The position numbers and the translations under genes were made by a program. Below, one piece after another: positions 8,650-19,288 of a DNA stretch of 64,000 nucleotides. Positions within the stretch are counted from its first letter, which is position 1; each line of letters begins with the position of its first letter. The DNA is taken from the NCBI RefSeq assembly GCF_001746415.1, contig NZ_MEHJ01000001.1, positions 4,726,501 through 4,790,500 on the forward strand, in the 5' to 3' direction. The notes beneath the pieces are model-generated. The model was given only the letters and a program-made list of their open reading frames with translations, was not told where the DNA came from and ran no database searches. The stretch comes from Streptomyces agglomeratus (GTDB taxonomy: Bacteria; Actinomycetota; Actinomycetes; Streptomycetales; Streptomycetaceae).

Positions 8650-9621
8650 ATGCGCTCCGGGAACGGTAGACACCGCCGCCCCCGTCAGGCTCCGGCTCTC
8701 GTCGTCGCGGCAGGAGTCGCCGGATCGGCCATCGCCATCCCGCTGCTCGGCGCGAGCGGCGCGTCCGCTGCCGAAGCCACGACCTGGGACCGGGTCGCCG
8801 ATTGTGAGAGCGGCGGCATGTGGAGCGCCGACCTCGGCAACGGCTACTACGGCGGACTCCAGTTCTCCCCGGAGACCTGGCAGAAGTTCGGCGGTACGGC
8901 CTACGCGCCGCGCGCCGACCTCGCCAGCCGCTCCCAGCAGATCCAGGTCGCCGAGAAGGTGCTCGCGGAGCAGGGCCCCCAGGCGTGGCCCAGTTGCGCG
9001 CTCATCTCCGGCCTGACGGAGGGTGACGACGCCGCGTCCGCAGACGGCGCGAGCGCCGGTACGGACGCCGAGCCCAAGGCCGACACGTCGGACGCCGCTC
9101 CCGAGGGTTCTCAGAGCCCGGAGCCGGCGGCGCCGAAGGCCGACGCGTCCGCCGGCGCGGGCAAGAAGGGGTCGGGGTCCGCGAAGACCGCCGAGCCCGC
9201 CACGCCTCCCGCGTCCGAGGCGTCCAAGGGGTCCGGCGCTCCCGGTACCTCCGAGGAGCCGGGCGGGGCCTCCAAGTCCCCCGCGCCGCCCGCCACCCAG
9301 GAGGGCGCGCCCAAGGGCAAGCACCGCGGCGAAGAGGCGCCAGAAAGCTTCGACGCCGTACCCGGCGTATCGGGCATCGAGCGCGAATCGGGCCGCCACG
9401 CCTCGCGAGGTGACGGATCGACACGTGATCCTGCCGACACCAAGGCCGCCGTCGGCGCCAAGGACGGCAGCTACACCGTCCGCGACGGCGACAGTCTCTC
9501 GGCCATCGCCGACGCGCACGACCTGAGCGGCGGCTGGACGGCGCTCTACGCCGCGAACGAGAAGACGGTCGGCTCCGACCCCGACCTCATCCTCCCTGGC
9601 CAGAGCCTCGATCTGGGGTGA
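8650..9621 (+). CDS. secreted resuscitation-promoting factor with LysM domain
   Basis: A 323-residue exported protein. The signal peptide (RSGNGRHRRPRQAP, hydrophobic core, ASA/EA cleavage) is followed by an Rpf lysozyme-like domain: TTWDRVADCESGG contains the catalytic Glu, then [19 protein letters not shown]. Residues about 120-260 are a Pro/Ala/Ser/Lys-rich linker of low complexity, and a LysM motif (YTVRDGDSLSAIADAH) ends the protein. Rpf enzymes cleave peptidoglycan during germination and outgrowth. The ATG at 8650 follows GAAAGG and starts the signal peptide directly. Probably the counterpart of S. coelicolor rpfC by position. Confidence 0.85.
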   Translation: MRSGNGRHRRPRQAPALVVAAGVAGSAIAIPLLGASGASAAEATTWDRVADCESGGMWSADLGNGYYGGLQFSPETWQKFGGTAYAPRADLASRSQQIQVAEKVLAEQGPQAWPSCALISGLTEGDDAASADGASAGTDAEPKADTSDAAPEGSQSPEPAAPKADASAGAGKKGSGSAKTAEPATPPASEASKGSGAPGTSEEPGGASKSPAPPATQEGAPKGKHRGEEAPESFDAVPGVSGIERESGRHASRGDGSTRDPADTKAAVGAKDGSYTVRDGDSLSAIADAHDLSGGWTALYAANEKTVGSDPDLILPGQSLDLG

Positions 9622-9790
9622 TTTCGGGGGTAGTTGGGGGCGGTTAAGGCCACTTTGTCCGCATAGAAGCAAGTGAGACAAGGGTCTCTTTGCCTCAACT
9701 CGCCCCCCTGACCCCGGCAATCCGGCCGCGCCGCTCCTGACCTGCGCCGATGAGGGGCGGGAAGGGGCGCACAGGGGCGATATATCCCTG

Positions 9791-9819
9791 ATGAGCCTTT
9801 TTGAACATCAAGGGCTCAT
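9791..9819. promoter_or_regulatory. inverted repeat upstream of the riboswitch leader
   Basis: ATGAGCC at 9791-9797 is repeated inverted as GGCTCAT at 9813-9819, with two further A-T pairs inside. It lies about 45 bp before the riboswitch, where an operator or promoter-proximal factor site is expected. No regulator is identified. Confidence 0.35.
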
Positions 9820-9860
9820 GTGATTACGGTCGGACCGCTCGCCACCGCGGGCCCCGTCGA

Positions 9861-10779
<919 letters not shown>

Positions 10780-10800
10780 CCCGCCATCACCCCCTGAGCA

Positions 10801-10841
10801 CCCCGGCCCGGCGCGTTCCCCCCGTACGCGCCGGGCCGGGG
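10801..10841 (+). terminator. terminator after rpfA
   Basis: A perfect 15-bp inverted repeat, CCCCGGCCCGGCGCG at 10801-10815 against 10827-10841, with an 11-base loop followed by TTTCG. It separates rpfA from eno. Confidence 0.85.
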
Positions 10842-10972
10842 TTTCGCCATTACTGCCCAGTAGGTCGCGTCGCCCCGCCAAGGCGTCCAAGAGTTACGTC
10901 CCCAATGCGGGTATTCGGGCCTCTTCTCGTCCCAGGGGGCGGGCGAAGGGCCGCCGACGCCCCCGGGCCGGT

Positions 10973-10978
10973 TAGGCT
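10973..10978 (+). promoter_or_regulatory. possible eno -10 element
   Basis: TAGGCT at 10973-10978 matches the Streptomyces vegetative -10 consensus and lies about 60 bp before the enolase start. No convincing -35 is seen at the expected distance, so the call is tentative. Confidence 0.35.
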
Positions 10979-10999
10979 CTTGCCGCAAGGCGAAAGTGA

Positions 11000-12319
<1,320 letters not shown>

Positions 12320-12364
12320 ACGCAGCAAGGAACCGTCGCGGCAAGGGTTGAAGACCCCAGCCTC

Positions 12365-12409
12365 CGTACGTCCCCGCACCCGGTCCCGTACCGTGTGCGG
12401 GGACGTACG
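12365..12409 (+). terminator. hairpin between eno and divIC
   Basis: CGTACGTCCCCGCAC at 12365-12379 pairs perfectly with 12395-12409 around a 15-base loop. No T tract follows, so it may be a Rho-independent terminator of the T-less actinobacterial kind or an attenuating stem before divIC. Confidence 0.6.
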
Positions 12410-12432
12410 CGCGTATAAGGGGAGGCGGAGAC

Positions 12433-12912
12433 ATGGCCGGGAAGGACCGGGACCGGTTCTCCACTGCGACCAGGCTTCGGCTGCTCGGCGAGCAGACCGC
12501 CGCCCGTGTCTACCGCTCGCAGACCCGCCGTCAGGCGCACCGCTCCCGGCTCACCGGCCGGGCCGCGCTGCTCGTCCTCGTCGTGTGCTCCCTGGTCGTG
12601 GCGCTCGCCTACCCGATGCGGCAGTACGTGTCGCAGCGCGGCGAGATCGCCGACCAGCAGCGGAAGATGCGCGAGGCGGGCCGGCGCGTCGAGGAGCTGC
12701 GCGACGAGAAGGCCCGGCTCAAGGACGACGCGTACATCGAGCGCCTGGCCCGTGAGCACCTCCACCTCGTACGGCCGGGCGAGACGGGCTACACCGTCTA
12801 CGACCCGGGCGCCCGCGACAGGCGCCGCGAAGACCAGGGGGCCGCCGACCGCCCCTGGTACACGAACCTCTGGGACGGCGTCGACAAGGCCGACCGCACG
12901 GGCAACCAGTAA
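12433..12912 (+). CDS. divIC: septum formation initiator, DivIC/FtsB family
   Basis: A 159-residue bitopic division protein. A basic cytoplasmic N-terminus precedes one transmembrane helix (AALLVLVVCSLVVALAYP, about residues 44-62) and an extracytoplasmic coiled coil (about 68-100), ending in LAREHLHLVRPGETGY, typical of the family. DivIC partners with FtsL at the septum and in Streptomyces supports sporulation septation. GGAGGCGGAG upstream supports the ATG. It heads a run with the DUF501 and Ppx genes, with 52 bp to the next start. Confidence 0.9.
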   Translation: MAGKDRDRFSTATRLRLLGEQTAARVYRSQTRRQAHRSRLTGRAALLVLVVCSLVVALAYPMRQYVSQRGEIADQQRKMREAGRRVEELRDEKARLKDDAYIERLAREHLHLVRPGETGYTVYDPGARDRRREDQGAADRPWYTNLWDGVDKADRTGNQ

Positions 12913-12964
12913 GCACCCTCACCACTCACCACTCGCCACCGAACACGAAGGCACGAACGCACGC

Positions 12965-13522
12965 ATGGACGCCGCACCCCCGACCACCCCGCGCACCGAG
13001 CCCACCGAGGCGGACATCGACGCCTTCAAGCAGCAGCTGGGCCGCCCGCCGCGCGGGCTGCGCGCCATCGCGCACCGCTGCCCCTGCGGTCAGCCGGACG
13101 TGGTCGAGACGGCCCCGCGGCTGGAGGACGGCACGCCGTTCCCGACGCTGTACTACCTCACCTGCCCGCGCGCGTCCGGCGCGATCGGCACGCTGGAGGG
13201 CTCGGGCCTGATGAAGGAGATGCAGGACCGCCTCTCCGAGGACCCGGAGCTGGCCGCCGCCTACCGCGCCGCCCACGAGGACTACATCCGGCGCCGCGAC
13301 GCGATCGAGGTGCTCCAGGGCTTCCCGAGCGCGGGCGGCATGCCGGACCGGGTGAAGTGCCTGCACGTCCTGGTCGGCCACGCGCTGGCGGCCGGCCCCG
13401 GCGTGAACCCGTTCGGCGACGAGGCGCTGGCGCTGCTGCCGGAGTGGTGGGCGAAGGGCCCGTGCGTGACACCGTGCGTGCCGAACACGACGGACGGGGC
13501 AGCCCAGGAGGACGCCAAGTGA
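12965..13522 (+). CDS. DUF501 family protein
   Basis: A 185-residue conserved actinobacterial protein of unknown function. It has clustered cysteines and histidines (HRCPCGQP, LTCPRASG, KCLHVLVGHALAAGP) that could bind metal, and the highly conserved core FPTLYYLTCPRA. The ATG at 12965 begins the conserved region; earlier in-frame readings overlap divIC. Its stop overlaps the GTG of the downstream Ppx gene as GTGA. The constant linkage eno-divIC-DUF501-ppx is known across Actinobacteria, which hints at a division or polyphosphate-related role, but no function is proven. Confidence 0.88.
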   Translation: MDAAPPTTPRTEPTEADIDAFKQQLGRPPRGLRAIAHRCPCGQPDVVETAPRLEDGTPFPTLYYLTCPRASGAIGTLEGSGLMKEMQDRLSEDPELAAAYRAAHEDYIRRRDAIEVLQGFPSAGGMPDRVKCLHVLVGHALAAGPGVNPFGDEALALLPEWWAKGPCVTPCVPNTTDGAAQEDAK

Positions 13523-14466
13523 CCCGCACCCGCGTCGCCGCCATCGACTGCGGTACGAACTCCATCCGCCTGCTCGTCGCCGACGCGGACCCCGCGACCG
13601 GTGAGCTCGCCGAGATGGACCGACGCATGCAGATCGTCCGCCTCGGCCAGGACGTCGACCGCACCGGCCGCCTGGCCCCCGAGGCGCTGGAGCGCACGTT
13701 CGCGGCCTGCCGCGAGTACGCCGGGGCCATCAAGGCGCACGGCGCCGAGCGGATCAGGTTCGTCGCCACGTCCGCCTCCCGCGACGCCGCCAACCGTGAC
13801 GAGTTCGTACGGGGCGTCCTCGACATCCTGGGCGTGGAGCCCGAGGTCATCACCGGTGACCAGGAGGCCGAGTTCTCCTTCACCGGCGCCACCAAGGAGC
13901 TGACCGGCCGCGACGACCTGGCCGGGCCCTACCTCGTCGTGGACATCGGTGGCGGCTCCACCGAGTTCGTCGTCGGTGACGACCACGTTCGGGCCGCCCG
14001 CTCCGTCGACATCGGCTGCGTACGGATGACCGAGCGCCACCTCGTGCGCGACGGCGTCGTCAGCGACCCGCCCGACCCCGGCCGGATCGCCGCCATACGG
14101 GACGACATCCGCGCCGCGCTCGACCTCGCCGAGGAGACGGTGCCGCTGCGCGAGGCGCACACCCTCGTGGGGCTGGCGGGATCGGTGACGACCGTGGGCG
14201 CGATCGCGCTCGGCCTCCAGGCGTACGACTCGGCGGCCATCCACCACTCCCGCGTCCCGTACGAGCGCGTCCGGGAGATCACCGGCGACCTGCTCGCCGC
14301 GACCCACGACGAGCGGGCCGCGATCCCCGTCATGCACCCCGGCCGGGTCGATGTGATCGGGGCCGGAGCGCTCGTGCTGCTGGAGATCATGGAGCGCACG
14401 GGAGCCCGCGAAGTCGTGGTCAGCGAGCACGACATCCTCGACGGAATCGCTTGGTCCATCGCCTGA
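13519..14466 (+). CDS. Ppx/GppA exopolyphosphatase family protein
   Basis: A 315-residue member of the actin/Hsp70-fold phosphatases. Phosphate loop 1 is AIDCGTNSIRLLVAD near the N-terminus and loop 2 is VDIGGGSTEFVVGD at about 150. The likely catalytic acid is in TGDQEAEFSF. These enzymes cleave terminal phosphate from polyphosphate or pppGpp; which is preferred cannot be told from sequence, and short actinobacterial members can have weak activity. Translational coupling by GTGA with the DUF501 gene is clear. Confidence 0.9.
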   Translation: MTRTRVAAIDCGTNSIRLLVADADPATGELAEMDRRMQIVRLGQDVDRTGRLAPEALERTFAACREYAGAIKAHGAERIRFVATSASRDAANRDEFVRGVLDILGVEPEVITGDQEAEFSFTGATKELTGRDDLAGPYLVVDIGGGSTEFVVGDDHVRAARSVDIGCVRMTERHLVRDGVVSDPPDPGRIAAIRDDIRAALDLAEETVPLREAHTLVGLAGSVTTVGAIALGLQAYDSAAIHHSRVPYERVREITGDLLAATHDERAAIPVMHPGRVDVIGAGALVLLEIMERTGAREVVVSEHDILDGIAWSIA

Positions 14467-14477
14467 CGAAGGAACTT

Positions 14478-14493
14478 CGTGAAGTTCTTCACA
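14478..14493 (+). promoter_or_regulatory. candidate Rex operator
   Basis: CGTGAAGTTCTTCACA fits the Streptomyces Rex consensus TGTGAA-N4-TTCACA at all but the first base. It starts 12 bp after the ppx stop and 336 bp before ndh. Rex senses NADH/NAD and is known to control respiratory NADH dehydrogenases, so the downstream gene makes biological sense. Confidence 0.6.
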
Positions 14494-14639
14494 AGGAATT
14501 GGGGCCTCTCGGCCTACGAATGTGGGTCCAGAAGCCCTTCCGAGGCTCAACTAGGCGGTGCCACTCGTATCCCGGACCGCTTCCCGCGGGTTGCGCCGGT
14601 GTGAACGGGGCCCCCGCCGGGCCGGTGGTCCACCCCCTG

Positions 14640-14673
14640 AAACCCCCTGTGCGCGCAGCTCACCGGGGGTTTT
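14640..14673 (+). terminator. terminator within the ppx-ndh gap
   Basis: AAACCCCC (14640-14647) pairs with GGGGGTTT (14665-14672), followed by a short T run. It lies between the Rex-like site and ndh, so it either ends the divIC-ppx transcript or attenuates an ndh leader. The rest of the 347-bp gap shows no coding signal. Confidence 0.75.
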
Positions 14674-14780
14674 CAACGTCCGGTCGTACACCGTGGTTCC
14701 CCCGGTGCGCCATGACCTGGATCACGTGGGCGGCGGAGTGTAGCAGAGGTGTCCAGAGAGCTTGTGAAGGGGCTCACGAG

Positions 14781-14801
14781 CCACCCCTCCTCAAGGGGTG
14801 G
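14781..14801 (+). promoter_or_regulatory. stem-loop just before the ndh start
   Basis: CCACCCC pairs with GGGGTGG across a 7-base loop. The 3' arm is the only purine-rich ribosome-site candidate upstream of the ATG at 14814, so folding could reduce ndh translation. Confidence 0.4.
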
Positions 14802-14813
14802 ATACTCGATGGC

Positions 14814-16208
14814 ATGAGCACCACGGAGCGTCCCAGGATCCTCGTAGTAGGCGGTGGGTACGTAGGCCTGTACGCAGCACGACGCATTCTCAAGAAGATG
14901 CGTTATGCGGAAGCGACCGTCACGGTCGTCGACCCGCGCTCGTACATGACGTACCAGCCCTTCCTCCCCGAAGCTGCCGCCGGCAGCATCTCGCCGAGGC
15001 ACGTCGTCGTACCCCTGCGACGCGTTCTGCCCAAGGCCGAGGTGCTCACCGGTCGGGTCACGACCATCGATCAGGACCGCAAGGTCGCCACGGTCGCGCC
15101 GCTCGTCGGCGAGGCCTACGAGCTGCCCTTCGACTACCTCGTCGTCGCACTCGGCGCGGTTTCCCGCACTTTCCCGATCCCCGGCCTGGCCGAGCAGGGC
15201 ATCGGCATGAAGGGCGTGGAGGAGGCCATCGGCCTGCGCAACCACGTCCTGGAGCAGCTGGACAAGGCCGACTCCACCACCGACGAGAACGTCCGCCGCA
15301 AGGCGCTGACCTTCGTCTTCGTGGGTGGCGGCTTCGCCGGCGCCGAGACCATCGGCGAGGTGGAGGACATGGCCCGCGACGCGGCCAAGTACTACACCAG
15401 CGTCAAGCGCGAGGACATGCGCTTCCTGCTCGTCGACGTGGCCGACAAGATCCTCCCCGAGGTCGGGCCCGAGCTCGGCAAGTGGGGCAAGGAGCACCTC
15501 GAGGGCCGTGGCATCGAGGTCTACCTCAAGACCGGCATGGACTCCTGCGTGGACGGCCACGTGGTGCTGAACAACGGCCTCGAGGTCGACTCCAACACCA
15601 TCGTGTGGACCGCCGGCGTGAAGCCGAACCCGGCGCTGGCCCGCTACGGCCTGCCGCTCGGCCCCCGCGGCCACGTGGACACCCAGACGACCCTCCAGGT
15701 GCAGGGCTCGGACTACATCTGGGCCGCGGGCGACAACGCCCAGGTCCCGGACGTCGCCGCCCGCAAGGCCGGCGTCGAGAACGCCTGGTGCCCGCCGAAC
15801 GCCCAGCACGCGCTGCGCCAGGCCAAGGTCCTCGGCGACAACGTGGTCTCCGGCATGCGGGGCTTCCCGCAGAAGGAGTACAGCCACGCCAACAAGGGTG
15901 CGGTCGCCGGACTGGGCCTGCACAAGGGCGTCGCGATGATCGTCATGGGCAAGATGAAGATCAAGCTCAAGGGCCGTCTCGCCTGGTACATGCACCGTGG
16001 CTACCACGGTCTGGCCGTGCCCACCTGGAACCGCAAGATCCGCGTCGTCGCCGACTGGACCCTCGCGATGTTCCTCAAGCGCGAGGTCGTCTCGCTCGGC
16101 GCCATGGAGACTCCGCGCGAGGAGTTCTACGAGGCCGCCAAGCCCGCGCCCGCCCCCGCCGCCAAGACGGGCGCGCCGGCCGGCAGCGAGAAGGCCAAGG
16201 CGTCCTGA
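14814..16208 (+). CDS. ndh: type II NADH dehydrogenase (Ndh)
   Basis: A 464-residue FAD/NAD-binding oxidoreductase that passes electrons from NADH to quinone at the membrane without pumping protons. The FAD loop is ILVVGGGYVGLYAAR (residues 9-23) and the NADH loop is FVFVGGGFAGAETIGEVE (about 168-185). TIVWTAGVKPNP and YIWAAGDNAQVPD are family signatures, and the C-terminal RLAWYMHRGYHG helix is the membrane-contact region. A Pro/Ala/Lys tail of about 25 residues follows. The ATG at 14814 starts the conserved domain; upstream in-frame codons overlap ppx. A Rex-like site lies upstream. Confidence 0.93.
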   Translation: MSTTERPRILVVGGGYVGLYAARRILKKMRYAEATVTVVDPRSYMTYQPFLPEAAAGSISPRHVVVPLRRVLPKAEVLTGRVTTIDQDRKVATVAPLVGEAYELPFDYLVVALGAVSRTFPIPGLAEQGIGMKGVEEAIGLRNHVLEQLDKADSTTDENVRRKALTFVFVGGGFAGAETIGEVEDMARDAAKYYTSVKREDMRFLLVDVADKILPEVGPELGKWGKEHLEGRGIEVYLKTGMDSCVDGHVVLNNGLEVDSNTIVWTAGVKPNPALARYGLPLGPRGHVDTQTTLQVQGSDYIWAAGDNAQVPDVAARKAGVENAWCPPNAQHALRQAKVLGDNVVSGMRGFPQKEYSHANKGAVAGLGLHKGVAMIVMGKMKIKLKGRLAWYMHRGYHGLAVPTWNRKIRVVADWTLAMFLKREVVSLGAMETPREEFYEAAKPAPAPAAKTGAPAGSEKAKAS

Positions 16209-16255
16209 CGCTGCCGCCATCAGCAGGCAGCAGCCAGTAGGCAGTAATGCGCAGC

Positions 16256-16299
16256 CCGAAGGGGCCGCCCGCCATCCGTGGTGCGGGCGGCCCCTTCGG
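16256..16299 (+). terminator. terminator after ndh
   Basis: A perfect 17-bp inverted repeat, CCGAAGGGGCCGCCCGC (16256-16272) against 16283-16299, with a 10-base loop and CGTTT after it. Confidence 0.85.
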
Positions 16300-16336
16300 C
16301 GTTTCCGCGGCGCGGTCCGTTCGGCCGCTGGAGTCG

Positions 16337-16390
16337 CCGGAGCCGCCTGAGTCACCGGAGCCGCCTGAGTCACCGGAGTCGCAGGGGTCG
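16337..16390. repeat. 18-bp tandem repeat upstream of the CFA synthase
   Basis: CCGGAGCCGCCTGAGTCA occurs at 16337-16354 and 16355-16372, with a diverged third copy from 16373. It sits 115 bp before the synthase start in otherwise non-coding DNA. Confidence 0.7.
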
Positions 16391-16504
16391 TCACTCGCTT
16401 TGCTGATCCCTTGCCCGGCACCGGGATGCTCCCGGGTGTCCTCCGGTGTTGTCTGGGGTGAACGCTCAGTAATCCGGGCAACACTTGTCACGGAGGTGTG
16501 CACC

Positions 16505-17833
16505 ATGGCCGACGCCGCCCTGCGGCTGACCACGCTTGCCGAGGAACTCCTCGGGACTCCACTGCCTGTCCGCGTCCGTGCCTGGGACGGAAGCGAGTCC
16601 GGCCCCGCCGACGCCCCAGCCATCGTCATCAAGAGCCGTCGCGCGCTGCGCCGACTGCTGTGGAAGCCCGGCGAACTCGGTCTGGCCCGTGCCTGGGTGG
16701 CCGGTGAGCTCGACATCGAGGGCGATCTGTACGAGGCCCTCGACCGTATCGCCGGACTGCTCTGGGAGCGCGGCGCCGAGACCAAGTCCGCCGTCCACCC
16801 GGTGCGCGACCCGCGCCTGCGCGCAGCCGCCCGCGGCCTGATCGCCCTCGCCGGGCCCTGGCCGCCGCCGCCCCCGCCCGCCGAAGAGGTCAGACGCCGC
16901 ACGGGCCCGCTGCACACCAGGCGACGCGACAAGGAGGCGATCAGCCACCACTACGACGTGGGCAACGCCTTCTACGGGCTGGTACTGGGCCCCTCGATGG
17001 TCTACTCGTGCGCGTACTTCGACGATTCCGCCGAGTCCGACACGTCCCCCGGCGGGATGACGCTCGAAGAGGCCCAGTACGCCAAGCTGGACCTGATCAG
17101 CCGCAAGCTGGCGCTGCGGGAAGGGACGCGGCTGCTCGACGTGGGCTGCGGCTGGGGCTCGATGGCGATGCACGCGGCGCGCGAGTACGGCGCGCAGGTC
17201 ACCGGCATCACCCTCTCCAAGGAGCAGGCGGCGTACGCCCGCAAGCGCATCGCCGACGAGGGCCTGACCGACCGCGTCGAGATCCGGGTGCAGGACTACC
17301 GCGATGTCAGCGACGGACCGTACGACGCCATCTCGTCGATCGGGATGGCCGAGCACGTCGGCTCGGTCCAGTACCGGCAGTACGCCGACGACCTGTTCGC
17401 CCTGCTCAAGCCCGGCGGGCGGCTGCTCAACCACCAGATCGCGCGGCGCCCGGAGCCGAACGAAGAGGCGTACCACGTGGACGAGTTCATCGACGCGTAC
17501 GTCTTCCCGGACGGCGAGCTCGCCCCGGTCGGCCGGACCGTGGGAACGCTGGAGGAGGCCGGCTTCGAGGTCCGTGACGTCGAGTCGATCCGTGAGCACT
17601 ACGCCCTGACGCTGCGCCAGTGGGTCGCCAATCTGGAGGACCACTGGGAAGAGGCCGTGCGGGCGAGCTCATGGGGACGGGCCCGCGTCTGGCAGCTCTA
17701 CATGGCGGCCTCCGCGCTCTCCTTCGAGCACAACAAGATCGGCGTCAATCAGGTACTGGCCGTACGGCCGGGGGAGGGCGGCAGGTCAGGGATGCCGCTG
17801 CGCGCGCGTACGTGGAATCCGACCATCCGATAA
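16505..17833 (+). CDS. cyclopropane-fatty-acyl-phospholipid synthase family methyltransferase
   Basis: A 442-residue CFA synthase (CfaS family). The N-terminal 110 residues are the lipid-binding region (LGLARAWVAGELDIEGDLYEAL). The methyltransferase part has the bicarbonate-site lead SHHYDVGNAFYGLVLG, motif I LLDVGCGWGSMAMHAA at about 213, and the family FEHNKIGVNQVLAV end. It transfers a methyl from SAM to unsaturated acyl chains of membrane lipids. The start at 16505 (ATG) is set by GGAGGTG at about 16491-16497. Actinobacterial members may instead make branched lipids, so product assignment is open. Confidence 0.9.
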   Translation: MADAALRLTTLAEELLGTPLPVRVRAWDGSESGPADAPAIVIKSRRALRRLLWKPGELGLARAWVAGELDIEGDLYEALDRIAGLLWERGAETKSAVHPVRDPRLRAAARGLIALAGPWPPPPPPAEEVRRRTGPLHTRRRDKEAISHHYDVGNAFYGLVLGPSMVYSCAYFDDSAESDTSPGGMTLEEAQYAKLDLISRKLALREGTRLLDVGCGWGSMAMHAAREYGAQVTGITLSKEQAAYARKRIADEGLTDRVEIRVQDYRDVSDGPYDAISSIGMAEHVGSVQYRQYADDLFALLKPGGRLLNHQIARRPEPNEEAYHVDEFIDAYVFPDGELAPVGRTVGTLEEAGFEVRDVESIREHYALTLRQWVANLEDHWEEAVRASSWGRARVWQLYMAASALSFEHNKIGVNQVLAVRPGEGGRSGMPLRARTWNPTIR

Positions 17834-17990
17834 CGGCCTGATTGCGACTTTCTGACCCCTTTGGCTTCTGGATACGTTCAGCACTCCGGGCTCGGCGAGC
17901 AAGGCGGGAGCACAGGATCCGACCGGCCTGTGCCCCGCCTTTCGCGTGCCCGCAGCGTCATGGATGCGTCACGAAGCAAGGGGGATCCAC

Positions 17991-19223
17991 TTGTTTCGCC
18001 CCAGAAGGACGTGGCTGCCTGTCCTGGCAGCCATTCTCATGACCACCGCCCTGCTGAACGCCCCGGCAGCCTCCCCGGCGCAGCCGCGAAGCCGGCCGGC
18101 GGCCGCGGCGGCCGTCGCGACGGGCGCCACCTTCAACCACCCCGCGGGAACCGCGGCGGAGCAGAGCCGGATCCGCGACCACATCACCGGCCTGGTGAAC
18201 CGGGCCGCCGCGGGCACCTCGATCACCGTGTCGATGTACACCTTCACCGACGACACCGTCGCCGACGCGCTCGTGGCCGCGAAGCGTCGCGGCGTTTCGG
18301 TCAAGGTGATCCTCGACCGCACCTCCGTCACGATGACCGGCGGCGAGTACGACACGCTGGCCGCCGGCCTCGGCACCGACCGGACCAGGCCGTCGTGGGT
18401 ACTGGCCTGTCCGGCGGGGCGCGGCTGTGTCGGGACGCGGACGCTCCCCGGCGACGCGGACGGCCCGATCAACCACAACAAGTTCTTCCTCTTCTCCTCG
18501 GTGGGAGGGTCGGACCCCGTGGTGGTGCAGACCTCGGCCAACATGACCCACACCCAGCGCACGAACCTCTTCAACAACGCGGTGACGATCGTCGGCGCCG
18601 GGCTCTACGACATCTACCGGGCGTACTTCGCCGATCTGCTGAAGTACGGGTCGTCGTCCGGCGGGCTGAGCCACTACTACCGGACGCCGTCGAGCGGCGG
18701 GTACAAGACCTACTTCTTCCCGCGCCGGGAACGGCAGGGCGCCGGGCACAACAACGACGCCCGGACCGACACCGTCAAGCTCATCCTGGACAACGTCGGC
18801 TGTGCGGGCGGCACCCAGGTCCGGATGGCGGCGAACCTGTTCACGCGCGACGAGGTCGCCAAGAAGCTCGTGTCGCTGAAGAACGCGGGCTGTTCGGTAC
18901 GCCTGGCCCACGACGGGGCGCCACGCTCGATGAGCGCGTCGGTCGAACGGGCCGTGTCCGGCGGTCTCACCGAGCGCGTGCGGTGCTACGAGGACCGGGG
19001 GTCCGGGCTGCCGCGGGCCGGTCTGCACTCCAAGTACCTGCTGGTCGAGGGCACGTACGCCGGCGCCGCGGGCCGCAGGCTCGTGTTCACCGGCAGCCAC
19101 AACTACACGTATCCCGCGCTGCGGTCCAACGACGAGACGCTGCTGAAGATCGACAACGCGACCCTCTTCGGCCAGTACAAGACGAGCCACACCCGGCTGA
19201 TGAGCTACTGCAAGGGCTCCTGA
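17991..19223 (+). CDS. secreted phospholipase-D-like protein
   Basis: A 410-residue exported protein with a signal peptide (FRPRRTWLPVLAAILMTTAL) and two PLD half-domains. The HxK motifs are INHNKFFLFS with TSANMT behind it, and LHSKYLLVEG with FTGSHNYT behind it. In both, the Asp normally found four residues after Lys is replaced (Ser, Glu). His, Lys and Asn are kept, so phosphodiesterase activity is plausible but altered. The TTG at 17991 follows AAGGGGGA and places the signal peptide correctly; upstream in-frame ATGs give a poor leader. It ends at a bidirectional hairpin facing the ABC genes. Confidence 0.82.
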   Translation: MFRPRRTWLPVLAAILMTTALLNAPAASPAQPRSRPAAAAAVATGATFNHPAGTAAEQSRIRDHITGLVNRAAAGTSITVSMYTFTDDTVADALVAAKRRGVSVKVILDRTSVTMTGGEYDTLAAGLGTDRTRPSWVLACPAGRGCVGTRTLPGDADGPINHNKFFLFSSVGGSDPVVVQTSANMTHTQRTNLFNNAVTIVGAGLYDIYRAYFADLLKYGSSSGGLSHYYRTPSSGGYKTYFFPRRERQGAGHNNDARTDTVKLILDNVGCAGGTQVRMAANLFTRDEVAKKLVSLKNAGCSVRLAHDGAPRSMSASVERAVSGGLTERVRCYEDRGSGLPRAGLHSKYLLVEGTYAGAAGRRLVFTGSHNYTYPALRSNDETLLKIDNATLFGQYKTSHTRLMSYCKGS

Positions 19224-19228
19224 CCCAC

Positions 19229-19266
19229 GCCGAAGGGCCGGCCCCCGGTGGGACCGGCCCTTCGGC
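19229..19266. terminator. bidirectional terminator
   Basis: GCCGAAGGGCCGG (19229-19241) and its inverse (19254-19266) form a 13-bp stem between the convergent PLD-like and ABC permease genes and can serve both. Confidence 0.82.
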
Positions 19267-19288
19267 ACGCCCGCATGCGTACCGCCGC

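Noticed and set aside
9002..9526. Overlapping ORFs inside the first Rpf gene
   Set aside because: They fall in the low-complexity linker and reflect its base composition.
14599..14605. Second Rex site (TGTGAAC)
   Set aside because: Only a half-site; the inverted partner TTCACA is absent.
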